This document shows positions 32,603 to 41,336 of a DNA stretch of 53,737 bases, one piece after another. Under the pieces are notes generated by a model that worked only from the letters and a program-made list of their open reading frames with translations, had not been told where the DNA came from and did no database searches. The stretch is taken from assembly GCA_934725685.1 (NCBI GenBank), contig CAKVBX010000008.1, positions 1 through 53,737 of the forward strand, read 5' to 3'. The translations under genes were made by a program, and so were the position numbers. The DNA comes from an uncultured Bacilli bacterium (lineage in GTDB: Bacteria; Bacillota_I; Bacilli_A; RFN20; CAG-288). Positions within the stretch are counted from its first letter, which is position 1. Each line of letters opens with the position of its first letter.

Positions 32603-34777
32603 TTACTTCACTTCGTTGAATTCGACCATGATTGTGAAGAATTCATCCATCCAGCGATAGAAGTTCATACCGACATTCTGATAATATCGTCCGCTTCTGA
32701 CTTTGTTGTCATAGGAGTTTTGATACATCTTATCCGGATCGAGACCGGGGATGCGGATGAGACGGTAGAAATTACCTTCCTTTTTCAGGTTGGAGAAGAG
32801 AAGCAGAGCACTTTCCTTGTTCTTGCTGACAGAGAGCTCACAGAAGTAGTTGCTGTCAAACGGGGAGGAAAGACGATAGAGATCTCCTTCCAGGATGACT
32901 TTCTGATGGAGGCGGTGATAGCGTTCCTCGTTCGGTTTCAGTTCCTTCTTCTCATTCTCGGTCAAAAGCGTCGGATTGAATTCATAGCCATAGCAGCCGA
33001 AGAAGGCGATATCGCTCTTTGCCTGATAGGAAGTGATCGGACACTTGGAGACGTGGCTTCCGATGGTGGAAAGTGGATAGCCATATCCGGTGCCGTATTG
33101 GATATAAAGACGCTGAACGGGGTCCGTCTCATCTGAGCACCAAATCTGAGGGAAATAACTCAGGACACCGAGATCGAATTTTCCTCCCCCGGAGGCGCAG
33201 CCTTCGAAGAAGATATCGGGGTGGCTTTCCACAATCTCACGGTACATTCTGTAGACACCGAGCGTCATCAGATAATCGACACTCTTTTGGCGGTTCTTGT
33301 TGAGATAAGAGGAAAAATTGTCGGCGATCTCCCTGTTGTTGTCCCATTTGACATAATCGATGTCATAAGTGTCGAGGATGAGGTTGACGGCCTTGACAAC
33401 ATCGGCGACGGCGTTCGGGTTTGCGGTATCGAGGACAAACTGATGGCGACCGAGGCACATTTCTTTCATTCTGTGACCCAAGACATACTCCGGATGTTTT
33501 TTATAGAGATCGGAATCGGCATTGATCATTTCCGGTTCGAACCAGAGACCGAATTTCATTCCGAGGTCATGGCAGTGCTGAATGACTTTTTTCAGGTCGA
33601 TTTTCTTTTCGTTGACATACCAGTCTCCAAGGCTTGATGTGTCATCATCGCGATGGCCGAACCAGCCGTCATCTAGAACGAAGAGCTCTGCACCGATTTC
33701 TTTCGCACAGTTCATATAGGAAAGGATGCTGTCGGTATTGAAGTCCATGTAGCAGCCTTCCCAGGAGTTGAAAAGAATGCTTCTGTATTTACCGAAAGCC
33801 CGTTCCGGAACGATGTGTTCCCTAATAAAGTCATGGAAGGACTGAGAGAGTCGGTTCATACCCCGGTCTGTATAGGAAAAGACAGCCTGAGGGAGGTCTA
33901 GTGTCTCTTCCGGCATGATGTCATAGGCGAAGTTTTCATCTTCCATTCCGTAATTGACGCGGATATCATGATGTCTTTCCTTGGTGACTTCCATCTTGAA
34001 GTTTCCGCTCCAGATGAGATTGAAGCCATAGCATTCTCCCTGTTTTTCATCGGCGTGGGGATCCAGAAGGATGCAGAACGGGTTTTCGACATGGGAGCTT
34101 CTTCCGTATTTGGAACAGATGGAAGTGGTTCCGAAGGGGATTCTGTTGCGTTCGACAGAACGCTCCAAGGCCCAGTCGCCATGGAAGTGGATGAAGTCGA
34201 ATTCTGTCTGCGGGATATCCAGCGTGAGGGACATCATCCTTTCCAAGTTGATGGTCTCTTTTGCTTTGTTGACGAGCTTTGTCGTACGGACCAGGACATC
34301 GGAGTCTTCATGCATAGTATAGGTGAGGACCATGGAAAGTCCGGAGAGGGTGTCCTGAAGAGTGATTTCGATGGACTCTGCCGTTTTGGAATGGATATAG
34401 GGCATGACTGCGGAAGCAGGGGAACCCTGATAGATGCGGTAAGAGACAAAACGGAAGTCTGTATAGTAGGAGCCATCTTTCTGGAAGATGCGGATGGTGG
34501 ATCCTTTTTTGTCATTGTTTCCGTCGCTTGCGATTTCGACATGGGAAGCCATGGAATTGTAGTTGTCAAGGAAGGATTTCTCTTTCTCTTCCTCGGCATC
34601 ATAATAAGTGTTGGCCCAGTCCCATGCGACATAGGTCAGATTCTCGATGTCGACATCGGTCAGGCGGTTTCCATAGTAAAGGTGGCGTAGAATATTCTGG
34701 CCGTCTACATACATAAGATAGGAATAGTTATCGTTTTCGATTCGGATCAGTCGTTCTTCCGAGAATGTTATTGGCAT
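32603..34777 (-). CDS. Alpha-galactosidase, GH36
   Basis: Hydrolyses terminal alpha-1,6-galactose from sugars such as raffinose and melibiose. The 724-residue enzyme has the GH36 plan: an N-terminal beta-supersandwich, a TIM barrel and a C-terminal sheet. The nucleophile Asp lies in YVKWDNNREI (about residue 473) and the acid/base Asp in WCSDETDPVQR (about residue 540). The substrate motif CASGGGKFDLG lies between them. No signal peptide is present, so the enzyme is cytoplasmic and needs imported sugar. AAGGAG precedes the ATG, and an extended -10 (TGATATAAT) lies just upstream. No sugar transporter is adjacent. It is divergent from the AEC transporter gene. Confidence 0.96.
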   Translation of the reverse strand: MPITFSEERLIRIENDNYSYLMYVDGQNILRHLYYGNRLTDVDIENLTYVAWDWANTYYDAEEEKEKSFLDNYNSMASHVEIASDGNNDKKGSTIRIFQKDGSYYTDFRFVSYRIYQGSPASAVMPYIHSKTAESIEITLQDTLSGLSMVLTYTMHEDSDVLVRTTKLVNKAKETINLERMMSLTLDIPQTEFDFIHFHGDWALERSVERNRIPFGTTSICSKYGRSSHVENPFCILLDPHADEKQGECYGFNLIWSGNFKMEVTKERHHDIRVNYGMEDENFAYDIMPEETLDLPQAVFSYTDRGMNRLSQSFHDFIREHIVPERAFGKYRSILFNSWEGCYMDFNTDSILSYMNCAKEIGAELFVLDDGWFGHRDDDTSSLGDWYVNEKKIDLKKVIQHCHDLGMKFGLWFEPEMINADSDLYKKHPEYVLGHRMKEMCLGRHQFVLDTANPNAVADVVKAVNLILDTYDIDYVKWDNNREIADNFSSYLNKNRQKSVDYLMTLGVYRMYREIVESHPDIFFEGCASGGGKFDLGVLSYFPQIWCSDETDPVQRLYIQYGTGYGYPLSTIGSHVSKCPITSYQAKSDIAFFGCYGYEFNPTLLTENEKKELKPNEERYHRLHQKVILEGDLYRLSSPFDSNYFCELSVSKNKESALLLFSNLKKEGNFYRLIRIPGLDPDKMYQNSYDNKVRSGRYYQNVGMNFYRWMDEFFTIMVEFNEVK

Positions 34778-34803
34778 AATAGTGCTCCTTGTTTCAATCA
34801 GTG

Positions 34804-34812
34804 ATTATATCA
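34804..34812 (-). promoter_or_regulatory. Extended -10 of the alpha-galactosidase gene
   Basis: Minus-strand TGATATAAT lies 27 bases before the ATG. The -35 region is poor, as is allowed with an extended -10. I could not find a convincing catabolite (cre) site in the 200-base divergent gap. Confidence 0.5.
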
Positions 34813-34984
34813 TGATGGCGACTATAATCGCGGCTATCCTTTCAATATTTCTTAATGGTTCATCGTTGAAATCTATATCAAATGTTTAACAACTCACATG
34901 CCAATCTGCAAAAAAGCGTTTTTTTCTTTCCTTTTCTGTTCCATTATCTATAATGTTATGCGCTTTAAGGAGGCAATTGTACCA

Positions 34985-36256
34985 ATGCCCATTACATCTT
35001 TGTTCTTAGCCGATGACCTCGGCTCAAAACTTGCACTTGCCATGTCCGACACAAAACTCTGGACTAACATCTGCAAGACTGTTGTCTTTATTCTTTTAGG
35101 TTTCTTTTTCACGAAGAAGAAGCTTCTTCCTGAGAACACGGGAAAGGTTCTCACGAAGTTCGTCATGTCTGTCTGCCTTCCCTGCTTAGCATTCTGCTCC
35201 TTCATGTCCAACTTCTCCGTCTCTGCCGGTGTCGACGCCATGTTCAACTTCATCATGGGATTCGTTCTCTACATCGCCTTCATTTTCTTGGCCAAGCTCC
35301 TCTTCATCTGGGTCAAGGATAAGAAGAAGAGAACGGTTCTTTCTGTCCTCTTCGCCTTCGGTTCCACGACATTCTTCGGTTATCCGCTTGTCGCTGCCAT
35401 CTATGGCTCCACTGCCGGTAACAACTTCAACATCATGAATGTCGCTTATCGTGTTTTCCTTTATTCCTACGCCTATCTTGCCATCGCCAACCTCAGCGAT
35501 GAGAACACAGAGGAATCGATCGCCCTTGACGGTGATCAGAAGAAGCCGGCTGTCGATAAGTCGATGAAGTCCATCATGAAGAAGGTCTTCCTCAATCCAA
35601 TCGTCATCGCCACGTTTGCCGGTCTTGTCCTCTGGCTTCTTCAGGCCATCCCGGGTGTCGCCATTGTTCGTACCGACTGGCTCAAGCCCGCAAGCAATGT
35701 CAGCTATGCAGATGCCGCCAAAGTCGCTTTCTGGAGACTCGATGTCACGTTGCCTTGGCTCTTCCAGGCTGCCAATACGCTCGGCGGCATGTCCAGCACC
35801 ATCATCCTCTTTGCTATCGGTTGCACCCTCGGCGGAACCAACATCAAGGAAGCCGCAGAAGATAAGTATGCCTGGATCTGGACCGCTTTCAAGGTCTTTG
35901 TCGCTCCGACCATTGTCCTTGTCCTTCTCATCGTCATTCAGCTCATCGCCAATGCCACCGGTATCCTCACCAACGCCAATGGTGTTGTCGCTTCCGGTGC
36001 TCCGGCCAACGCTCAGCACATTTCTCAGCTCGTCTCCGTCAATACGCTAAGCTCTGCCATCATCACTTGGATGGTCCCGCCGGCCACTGTCGCTGTCGGT
36101 TATTGCATCAACTTCGATAAGGAAAAGGAAATGGCTTCCCATATTTCTCTTATCGCAACCTTCGGTTCTGTTGTCGGTATCGTCATCTGGGTTATCATCA
36201 TCACTGTTCTTCAGAACACTGGTCTCTTCTATAACCCTGCCTGGTTCCAGGCCTAA
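34985..36256 (+). CDS. AEC-family (auxin efflux carrier/malate permease-like) transporter
   Basis: A 423-residue membrane protein with about ten hydrophobic segments in two halves. They are split by a charged cytoplasmic loop near residues 170-200 (DENTEESIALDGDQKKP). The early FTKKKLLPENTGKVLTKFV stretch after TM1 and the PLVAAIYG region are typical of the AEC family, which moves malate, lactate or other small acids. The ATG at 34985 was chosen because AAGGAGG lies 11 bases upstream; an in-frame ATG at 34898 lacks a site and would add a non-conserved extension. It is followed by a D-2-hydroxyacid dehydrogenase gene 32 bases on, so export or import of a hydroxy acid such as D-lactate is likely. 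Confidence 0.85.
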   Translation: MPITSLFLADDLGSKLALAMSDTKLWTNICKTVVFILLGFFFTKKKLLPENTGKVLTKFVMSVCLPCLAFCSFMSNFSVSAGVDAMFNFIMGFVLYIAFIFLAKLLFIWVKDKKKRTVLSVLFAFGSTTFFGYPLVAAIYGSTAGNNFNIMNVAYRVFLYSYAYLAIANLSDENTEESIALDGDQKKPAVDKSMKSIMKKVFLNPIVIATFAGLVLWLLQAIPGVAIVRTDWLKPASNVSYADAAKVAFWRLDVTLPWLFQAANTLGGMSSTIILFAIGCTLGGTNIKEAAEDKYAWIWTAFKVFVAPTIVLVLLIVIQLIANATGILTNANGVVASGAPANAQHISQLVSVNTLSSAIITWMVPPATVAVGYCINFDKEKEMASHISLIATFGSVVGIVIWVIIITVLQNTGLFYNPAWFQA

Positions 36257-36288
36257 TCGGATATTATCTGTTCAAGGAGATAACTATC

Positions 36289-37293
36289 ATGGAAAAGAAA
36301 ATCATTTGCTTCGGTGTCCGTGAATATGAAAAGTCTTATTTCGAAAAGCTCGGCAAGCAGTATGGTTATGAGCTTGTCCTCTCTCCGGAATATCTCAACA
36401 ACGACAATTATCAGCTCGCCCTCGGCTATGAAATCGTCATGGTTAGAGGTAACTGTGTCGTCGACAGAGACCATATGAAGCTTCTTAAGGATGCCGGTCT
36501 CAAATACTATCTCACCAGAACTGCCGGATACAATCATGTCGATGTCCAGGCCTGCAAGGACTTCGGAATCGAGACTGCCTTCGTTCCCGGCTATTCTCCG
36601 AATGCCATCTCTGAACTTGCTCTCACCCTCGGCATGATGCTTCTCAGGAACACTGCCTATGCCTGCGACCAGACCCATCAGGGACACTTCAAGGTCACTA
36701 ATCAGATGTTTTCCAGAGAAGTCCGCGGCTGCACGGTCGGTATCATGGGATGCGGAAGAATCGGATGCACGACGGCCGGCCTCTTCAAAGGACTCGGTGC
36801 CAAAGTCATTGGCTATGATGTCTTCCAGTCCGATCACGCCAAGCAGGTCGTCGAATTCGAGGATATCGATTCCTTCCTTGCCAACAGCGATATCATCGTC
36901 TGCCACATGGCTTACTTCAAAGGCAAGAATGATAACTTCATCGATGCCGAGAAGATTGCCAAGATGAAGAAGGGCACCATTCTCATCAATGTCGCCCGCG
37001 GCGAAGTCATGGACACCAAGGCTGCCCTTGAAGCTGTCAAGAACGGACATCTCGCCGGCCTTGGCCTCGATGTCATTGACCATGAGAAGACTCTCTTCAA
37101 CAAGGATTTCGATCCGAAGAACATGGGCGATGAAATCCATCAGGAAATCATCGATCTCTATCCTAGAGTTCTCATCACTCCGCATATCGGCTCTGCCACG
37201 GATCTGGCCCTTGTCGATATGATCGAAGTTTCTCTGAAAAACATGGATGAATATCTTGCTACTGGAAAGTGCAAGAATTCTCTCATTAAGTAA
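36289..37293 (+). CDS. ldhA: D-2-hydroxyacid dehydrogenase, D-lactate dehydrogenase type
   Basis: Reduces a 2-keto acid, most likely pyruvate to D-lactate, with NADH. The 334-residue enzyme shows the Rossmann motif GIMGCGRIG (about residues 150-158) with an Asp after strand 2 (GYDVF), fitting NAD. The catalytic triad is visible: Arg in NVARGEVMD, Glu in DVIDHEK and His in TPHIGSA. AAGGAG precedes the ATG. Codon choice is C-rich as in nifJ, a sign of strong expression. Together with the AEC transporter it forms a two-gene unit closed by a strong terminator, and gives an outlet for pyruvate parallel to nifJ. Close relatives use 2-hydroxyisocaproate or glycerate, so the substrate is probable, not certain. 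Confidence 0.9.
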   Translation: MEKKIICFGVREYEKSYFEKLGKQYGYELVLSPEYLNNDNYQLALGYEIVMVRGNCVVDRDHMKLLKDAGLKYYLTRTAGYNHVDVQACKDFGIETAFVPGYSPNAISELALTLGMMLLRNTAYACDQTHQGHFKVTNQMFSREVRGCTVGIMGCGRIGCTTAGLFKGLGAKVIGYDVFQSDHAKQVVEFEDIDSFLANSDIIVCHMAYFKGKNDNFIDAEKIAKMKKGTILINVARGEVMDTKAALEAVKNGHLAGLGLDVIDHEKTLFNKDFDPKNMGDEIHQEIIDLYPRVLITPHIGSATDLALVDMIEVSLKNMDEYLATGKCKNSLIK

Positions 37294-37317
37294 TTCCGTT
37301 TCTGGCTATCAGGAAGG

Positions 37318-37350
37318 CGGCGTTCCGAAAGAACGCCGTTTTCTTTTTTT
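37318..37350 (+). terminator. Terminator of the AEC-ldhA unit
   Basis: CGGCGTTC and GAACGCCG form an 8-bp stem with a CGAAA loop, followed by TTTTCTTTTTTT. It lies 25 bases after the ldhA stop. Confidence 0.93.
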
Positions 37351-37419
37351 GTTAGAACAAAGGCGGAAAAAGCTTCTCTGTTTTTACTAAAAACAATGGA
37401 GTAACCCCTTACAATTTCA

Positions 37420-37452
37420 TATAATACCTTATAGGAGCGTTGCACTAGCAAC
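37420..37452 (+). promoter_or_regulatory. glpK leader: -10 box, distant Shine-Dalgarno and hairpin
   Basis: A TATAAT lies at 37420-37425. The only good ribosome site, AGGAG at 37432-37436, is about 29 bases from the ATG. A small hairpin (GTTGC, four-base loop, GCAAC) lies just after it. Folding the hairpin would shorten the distance to roughly normal. No in-frame start lies nearer, because TAG is met upstream. Confidence 0.45.
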
Positions 37453-37465
37453 AAATTCAACCATC

Positions 37466-38953
37466 ATGAAAAAGTATATTCTGTCGATTGATCAGGGCAC
37501 AACCTCGACGAGAGCCATTCTCATCAACAATCAGGGTGAGGAAGTTTTTAAGGCACAGCGTGAAGTCGAATGCTTGTATCCGCAACCCGGATGGGTGGAG
37601 AGCGATCCGAATAAAATCTGGATTTCCGTCATTGATGTCATCAATGAACTGATGGTCATTTCGAACTCAACGATGGAGGAAGTTGCCGCTATCGGTATTA
37701 CGAACCAGCGTGAATCCACCATCGTCTGGGAGAAGAAGACAGGCAAGGCTGTCTATAATGCTGTCATCTGGCAGTCCAAGCAGACTCAGAACTATTGCGA
37801 TGCCAACGAAAAGTATATGGATCTCATTCAGAATAAGACCGGTCTCAGAATGAATCCTTATTTCTCTGCCTCCAAGATTCGCTTTATCCTCGACAATATT
37901 CCGGATGGACAAAAGCGCGCTGAAAATGGCGAGCTCCTCTTCGGTACCATCGATTCCTGGATTATCTATAAGATGACGAATGGCAAACATCACTATACGG
38001 ATGTTTCCAATGCTTCCCGTACGATGCTCTATAACATCTTCGATATGAAGTGGGATGAAGAACTCCTAGGCATCTGGAATATTCCTTCCTGCATGCTTCC
38101 TCAAGTCAAAGACAATTCCTCCGATTTCGGAGAAGCCTCCTTCTTCCAGGGCAATGTCCATATCTATGGTGTCGCCGGCGACCAGCAGGCGGCCCTCTTC
38201 GGTCAGTGCTGCTATCATGCCGGTGACAGTAAGAACACATATGGAACCGGATGCTTTATGCTCATGAATATCGGTGACAAGCCGATTATTTCCAAGCAGG
38301 GACTTCTTACGACGGTCGCCTGGAGAGAGAATGGTGTAACGACCTATGCTCTCGAGGGTTCCGTCTTCATGGGCGGCGCCATCATTCAGTGGCTCCGCGA
38401 TCAGATGGATATGATTAAGTCATCTGCTCAGAGTGAAGAATACGCCAATCGTGTCTCGGATACGGCCGGTGTCTATGTTGTTCCTGCCTTTGTCGGTCTC
38501 GGTACACCATACTGGGATGATGAGGCTAGAGGTGCTGTCTTCGGTCTCACCAGAGGAGCAGATCGTCATAATTTCGTCCGTGCTACACTGTTCTCCATCG
38601 CCTATCAGTCCAAGGATGTCATCGAAGCGATGAAGAAAGAAGCTGGTCTCGAGCTCAAGGCACTCCGGGTCGATGGCGGCGCCAGCGCAAACTCCCTTCT
38701 TATGCAGTTCCAGTCGGATATCCTCCACTGTGAAGTCCATCTTCCGAAATACATCGAAACGACAGCGCTCGGTGCCGGATATATGGCCGGTCTCGGCGCC
38801 GGATTCTGGAAGAGCAAAGCGGATATTGAACAGAACCACAGCGTTCAGAAGAAGTATTATCCGATGATGCCAATCGAGGAAGTCAACGAACTCTACGATG
38901 GCTGGTGTCAGGCAGTCAATGCGACGAGGGCCTTCAAACCGAAACATCACTGA
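37466..38953 (+). CDS. glpK: Glycerol kinase
   Basis: Phosphorylates glycerol to sn-glycerol 3-phosphate with ATP. The 495-residue length is exact for GlpK. FGGY-family features are seen: the N-terminal phosphate loop SIDQGTTSTRA (residues 6-16), GITNQRES near residue 75, GVAGDQQAALFGQ near residue 233, and GGAIIQWLRD. The C-terminal GGASANSLLMQFQ lies near residue 404. The HPr-phosphorylated His found in enterococcal GlpK cannot be confirmed by eye. No glpF or glycerol-3-phosphate dehydrogenase gene is adjacent, so the rest of the pathway lies elsewhere. Codon use is that of a well-expressed gene. It has its own promoter region and terminator. Confidence 0.97.
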   Translation: MKKYILSIDQGTTSTRAILINNQGEEVFKAQREVECLYPQPGWVESDPNKIWISVIDVINELMVISNSTMEEVAAIGITNQRESTIVWEKKTGKAVYNAVIWQSKQTQNYCDANEKYMDLIQNKTGLRMNPYFSASKIRFILDNIPDGQKRAENGELLFGTIDSWIIYKMTNGKHHYTDVSNASRTMLYNIFDMKWDEELLGIWNIPSCMLPQVKDNSSDFGEASFFQGNVHIYGVAGDQQAALFGQCCYHAGDSKNTYGTGCFMLMNIGDKPIISKQGLLTTVAWRENGVTTYALEGSVFMGGAIIQWLRDQMDMIKSSAQSEEYANRVSDTAGVYVVPAFVGLGTPYWDDEARGAVFGLTRGADRHNFVRATLFSIAYQSKDVIEAMKKEAGLELKALRVDGGASANSLLMQFQSDILHCEVHLPKYIETTALGAGYMAGLGAGFWKSKADIEQNHSVQKKYYPMMPIEEVNELYDGWCQAVNATRAFKPKHH

Positions 38954-38957
38954 ACAA

Positions 38958-38993
38958 AAAACGGAGATCGGATTCAGTTCCTGTCTCCGTTTT
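38958..38993. terminator. Terminator shared by glpK and the converging zinc-ribbon gene
   Basis: AAAACGGAGA and TCTCCGTTTT pair across a 16-base loop, giving a T-run on both strands. The stop codon of the minus-strand gene (38974) falls inside the loop, so for that gene the hairpin overlaps coding sequence. Confidence 0.75.
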
Positions 38994-39249
38994 CTCTTGT
39001 CACAAAACTGTAAGGCTGCTCGCAGTCCATGTCCTCGTCATCCTGGGAAGAGAAAACTTGATGGTTTTTGTCCCGGATCATGTTTCTGTCTTCACAGGAA
39101 ACTTCGACCTTAGCGTTGTATTCGTCAAGGTTTCCGAGACTGGCGTGGCCTTTGATTGGCTGATTCAGGGAAGGAAGTTTCTTATGGCAGTACGGGCAGT
39201 ACCAGTCATGATCGGGAACTTCTTTTTTGCATTCAGGACAGATTCTCAT
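38974..39249 (-). CDS. Short zinc-ribbon protein
   Basis: A 91-residue soluble protein. The first 25 residues form a zinc ribbon (CPECKK, then CPYCHK, C-x2-C twice). The rest is polar and acidic without a recognisable domain (SSQDDEDMD). The start at 39249 follows a weak AGG and a TATAAT box about 16 bases upstream, giving a very short leader. A longer in-frame extension over the opposite HAD gene is an antisense artefact. The zinc ribbon resembles those of the proteins at 3894 and 4329 but there are no membrane segments. Function is unknown. Confidence 0.65.
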   Translation of the reverse strand: MRICPECKKEVPDHDWYCPYCHKKLPSLNQPIKGHASLGNLDEYNAKVEVSCEDRNMIRDKNHQVFSSQDDEDMDCEQPYSFVTRENGDRN

Positions 39250-39374
39250 AATTTTTACCTGCATTATTATAGAACTCTTTTTCCTGTATGGCTGAGAAAA
39301 GGGACAGTGTTTCTCCTTATACCTCATGATTCTCTTCGAAATCCATCTTTTGATACAAAATATAGTACTCTTTT

Positions 39375-39402
39375 TTGAAATCTTCATGTTTTTCCTTATA
39401 AT
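39375..39402 (+). promoter_or_regulatory. Promoter of the second HAD gene
   Basis: TTGAAA at 39375-39380 and a perfect TATAAT at 39397-39402 are 16 bp apart. AAGGAAG and the ATG follow within 22 bases. Confidence 0.65.
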
Positions 39403-39423
39403 GTTTATAAGGAAGAACAAAAA

Positions 39424-40278
39424 ATGAATACTAAAAAAACAATTGTCGCATTCATTTATGACTACGACCATACGCTCTCCACAACGGATATGCAGAACTA
39501 TTCCTTCATTCCGTCCCTCAACATCAAACCGAAGGAATTCTGGTCCAAGGCTGATGAACTGACTAAGAACTACCATATGGATTCTTTGCTTGCCTATATG
39601 TATCTCATGATTGAAGAGGCAAAAAGAAAGAATCTTCCCATCAACAGGGAAAGCTTTGTCCAACTCGGAAAGGATATCCAGTATTTCCCGGGTGTCGAAG
39701 GGTGGTTTTCCCGTATCGATCAGTATGGAAAGGAACGAGGAGTCGAAGTTCAGCACTATATCATCTCCTCCGGAAACAAGGAAATTATCGAAGGCTCTTC
39801 GATTTATCCTTTCTTCAAGAAGGTTTATGCCTGTGAATACCTCTATCGTGACGGCGTCGCAATCTGGCCGAAGAGCGTCGTGAACTATACCACCAAGACC
39901 CAGTTCCTCTATCGTATCAACAAAGGGGTACTCGAGATTTCCGAAAATGCGAAGGTCAACGCCTCTATGCCGGATGAGGATAAACCGGTTCCGTTCCAGA
40001 ATATGGTCTATATCGCCGATGGAGAGACGGATGTTCCCTGCATGAAGACGGTCCGAAGCAATGGTGGTATCGCCATCGCTGTCTACGATAAGAAAAAGAA
40101 GAAACCGGCATCCAAACTGTTCAATGACGGCAGAGTCGATTTCCTTTGCGAAGCGGACTATTCCGAAGGAAAGCAGCTCGATCATATCGCAAAGCTCATC
40201 ATCGACAAGATTGCTCCGATGGATAAATTGTATCGGTTACATTATCAGCAGGTCGATGAAGAGAACGAGAACAAGTGA
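39424..40278 (+). CDS. HAD-superfamily hydrolase, phosphoserine-phosphatase-like
   Basis: A 284-residue HAD protein. Motif I is IYDYDHTLS (about residues 11-19, DxDxT form), motif II the Ser in IISSGNKEI (about 118-126), and motif IV YIADGETDVP (about 199-208) with two Asp-side acids. The cap between motifs I and II is helical, as in phosphoserine phosphatase relatives. The Lys of motif III probably lies in the KTQFLYRIN region. The substrate is unknown: a phosphorylated small molecule is likely. AAGGAAG precedes the ATG. It is a single gene with its own promoter and terminator. Confidence 0.85.
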   Translation: MNTKKTIVAFIYDYDHTLSTTDMQNYSFIPSLNIKPKEFWSKADELTKNYHMDSLLAYMYLMIEEAKRKNLPINRESFVQLGKDIQYFPGVEGWFSRIDQYGKERGVEVQHYIISSGNKEIIEGSSIYPFFKKVYACEYLYRDGVAIWPKSVVNYTTKTQFLYRINKGVLEISENAKVNASMPDEDKPVPFQNMVYIADGETDVPCMKTVRSNGGIAIAVYDKKKKKPASKLFNDGRVDFLCEADYSEGKQLDHIAKLIIDKIAPMDKLYRLHYQQVDEENENK

Positions 40279-40287
40279 AAAAAAGGC

Positions 40288-40315
40288 CACCGGATGTTTT
40301 GTTCGGTGTTTTTTT
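40288..40315 (+). terminator. Terminator of the second HAD gene
   Basis: CACCGGA and TTCGGTG pair (one G-T) around a seven-base loop and are followed by TTTTTTT. It begins ten bases after the stop codon. Confidence 0.82.
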
Positions 40316-40409
40316 CTGTTCTAGATGGAATCATTGTCTGGCATTCACAGTCAGAGAAAACGGAGGAAAGGTATGTTGTTCTTTGAAGTGTTTCTGAAGA
40401 AAGGAAAGT

Positions 40410-40863
40410 TCAGTTATTGATGATGGTCGGCTGTACCCGATGTGGAATGACAATGTAATAATTGCGATTCTTGTAGAGATAAATCCCCTCCGGTTTCTCT
40501 ACTCTTTTTTGAATCATGAAGTCTTCCGCTGTGGAAATCCCTCTTCCCGTCGTAATATGGATGGTTGCTTTGTTTCCTTCAATGGTGTACTCCTGTTTTC
40601 CGTACCATAATTTCCTTGTAGGGCTCTTATTTTCGGGATAGAGTCCTAAGCCGGAAAAAGCCGCAGTGGGAATACAAATGAAGAACATATAGGGACGAGA
40701 ATTATTGGAATCCAAAACATAAAGAAGTATGGCGATAACCCCTAAGCAATAGAAGCAGAATAAAAAGAAAAAAGAAAAAAGAAAGAATCATATATTTTTC
40801 TCTTTTGTTCTCAATGCTGCGATGTTCTTCGCCCGTATAATAAAAGGAATAAACTTGTTTCAT
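40410..40863 (-). pseudogene. Frameshifted YcxB-like membrane protein
   Basis: Starts at an ATG that overlaps the upstream gene's stop (ATGA at 40863-40860) and reads MKQVYSFYYTGEEHRSIENK, then a hydrophobic stretch ending LLLLLR. The frame then fails at a run of four C on the plus strand (40739-40742), stopping about 12 codons later. Removing one base there restores a second hydrophobic segment (VIAILLYVL) and a YcxB-like domain (EYTIEGNKATIHITTG, RNYYIVIP) to the stop at 40410. The intact product would be about 150 residues, close to its neighbour. The lesion may be real, switchable, or a sequencing error. Confidence 0.8.
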
Positions 40864-41336
40864 AAGTGGTTCGCCTCCTCTTCGGAAACAGGCGAGATGC
40901 CATCAGGAATGATGACATAGTGATGGCTGTCCTGATAGTAGATGGTGTAATCCTTTTTTTTGATTGTTTTTCTGATAAACAGCACTTCGGTAAAGGTATC
41001 TTCTCCGGATGTCACCTTTGATAGGACTTGATTGCCACTGATTGTGATTTCCTGATCAAAATCCCAATGGACTTCGGTGATGGAATTGTTATACCAATGA
41101 TAGCAGTGATAAACCGCTGCGATTAAAAGAACAGCAAGTGCGAGCAATGAAAGAACGAGAGTAGTAATGGTAAGTGCCAATGGGATAAATTTGTTAATAC
41201 AAAGGAAAACGATGAATAGAATCGTAAGTATAATCCATGTTGAGACTACAGTAGCAGAGAAAGGAATCTGACTATTTACTTTCTTTTTGAAATAATCATT
41301 TTCGTTCTCGTACCGCAAACGATAAGTTTTGTTCAT
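40860..41336 (-). CDS. YcxB-like membrane protein
   Basis: A 158-residue protein with a polar N-terminus, two membrane segments (about residues 29-47 and 52-76) and a C-terminal domain of about 75 residues. That domain has the YcxB pattern ITISGNQVLSKVTSG, then YTIYYQDSHHYVIIP, where an aromatic-rich strand precedes the final IP. It is paralogous to the frameshifted gene after it. Start and stop both overlap neighbours as ATGA (41336-41333 and 40863-40860), so three genes are translated as one coupled unit. The function of YcxB-like proteins is not known. Confidence 0.78.
   Translation of the reverse strand: MNKTYRLRYENENDYFKKKVNSQIPFSATVVSTWIILTILFIVFLCINKFIPLALTITTLVLSLLALAVLLIAAVYHCYHWYNNSITEVHWDFDQEITISGNQVLSKVTSGEDTFTEVLFIRKTIKKKDYTIYYQDSHHYVIIPDGISPVSEEEANHL

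Noticed and set aside
34898..34984. Longer N-terminus for the AEC transporter from the ATG at 34898
   Set aside because: It lacks a ribosome site, while AAGGAGG is well placed for the ATG at 34985. The extension also spans the likely promoter region.
39250..40185. N-terminal extension of the zinc-ribbon gene across the HAD gene
   Set aside because: This part is antisense to a clear HAD protein. The zinc-ribbon protein is complete from the ATG at 39249.
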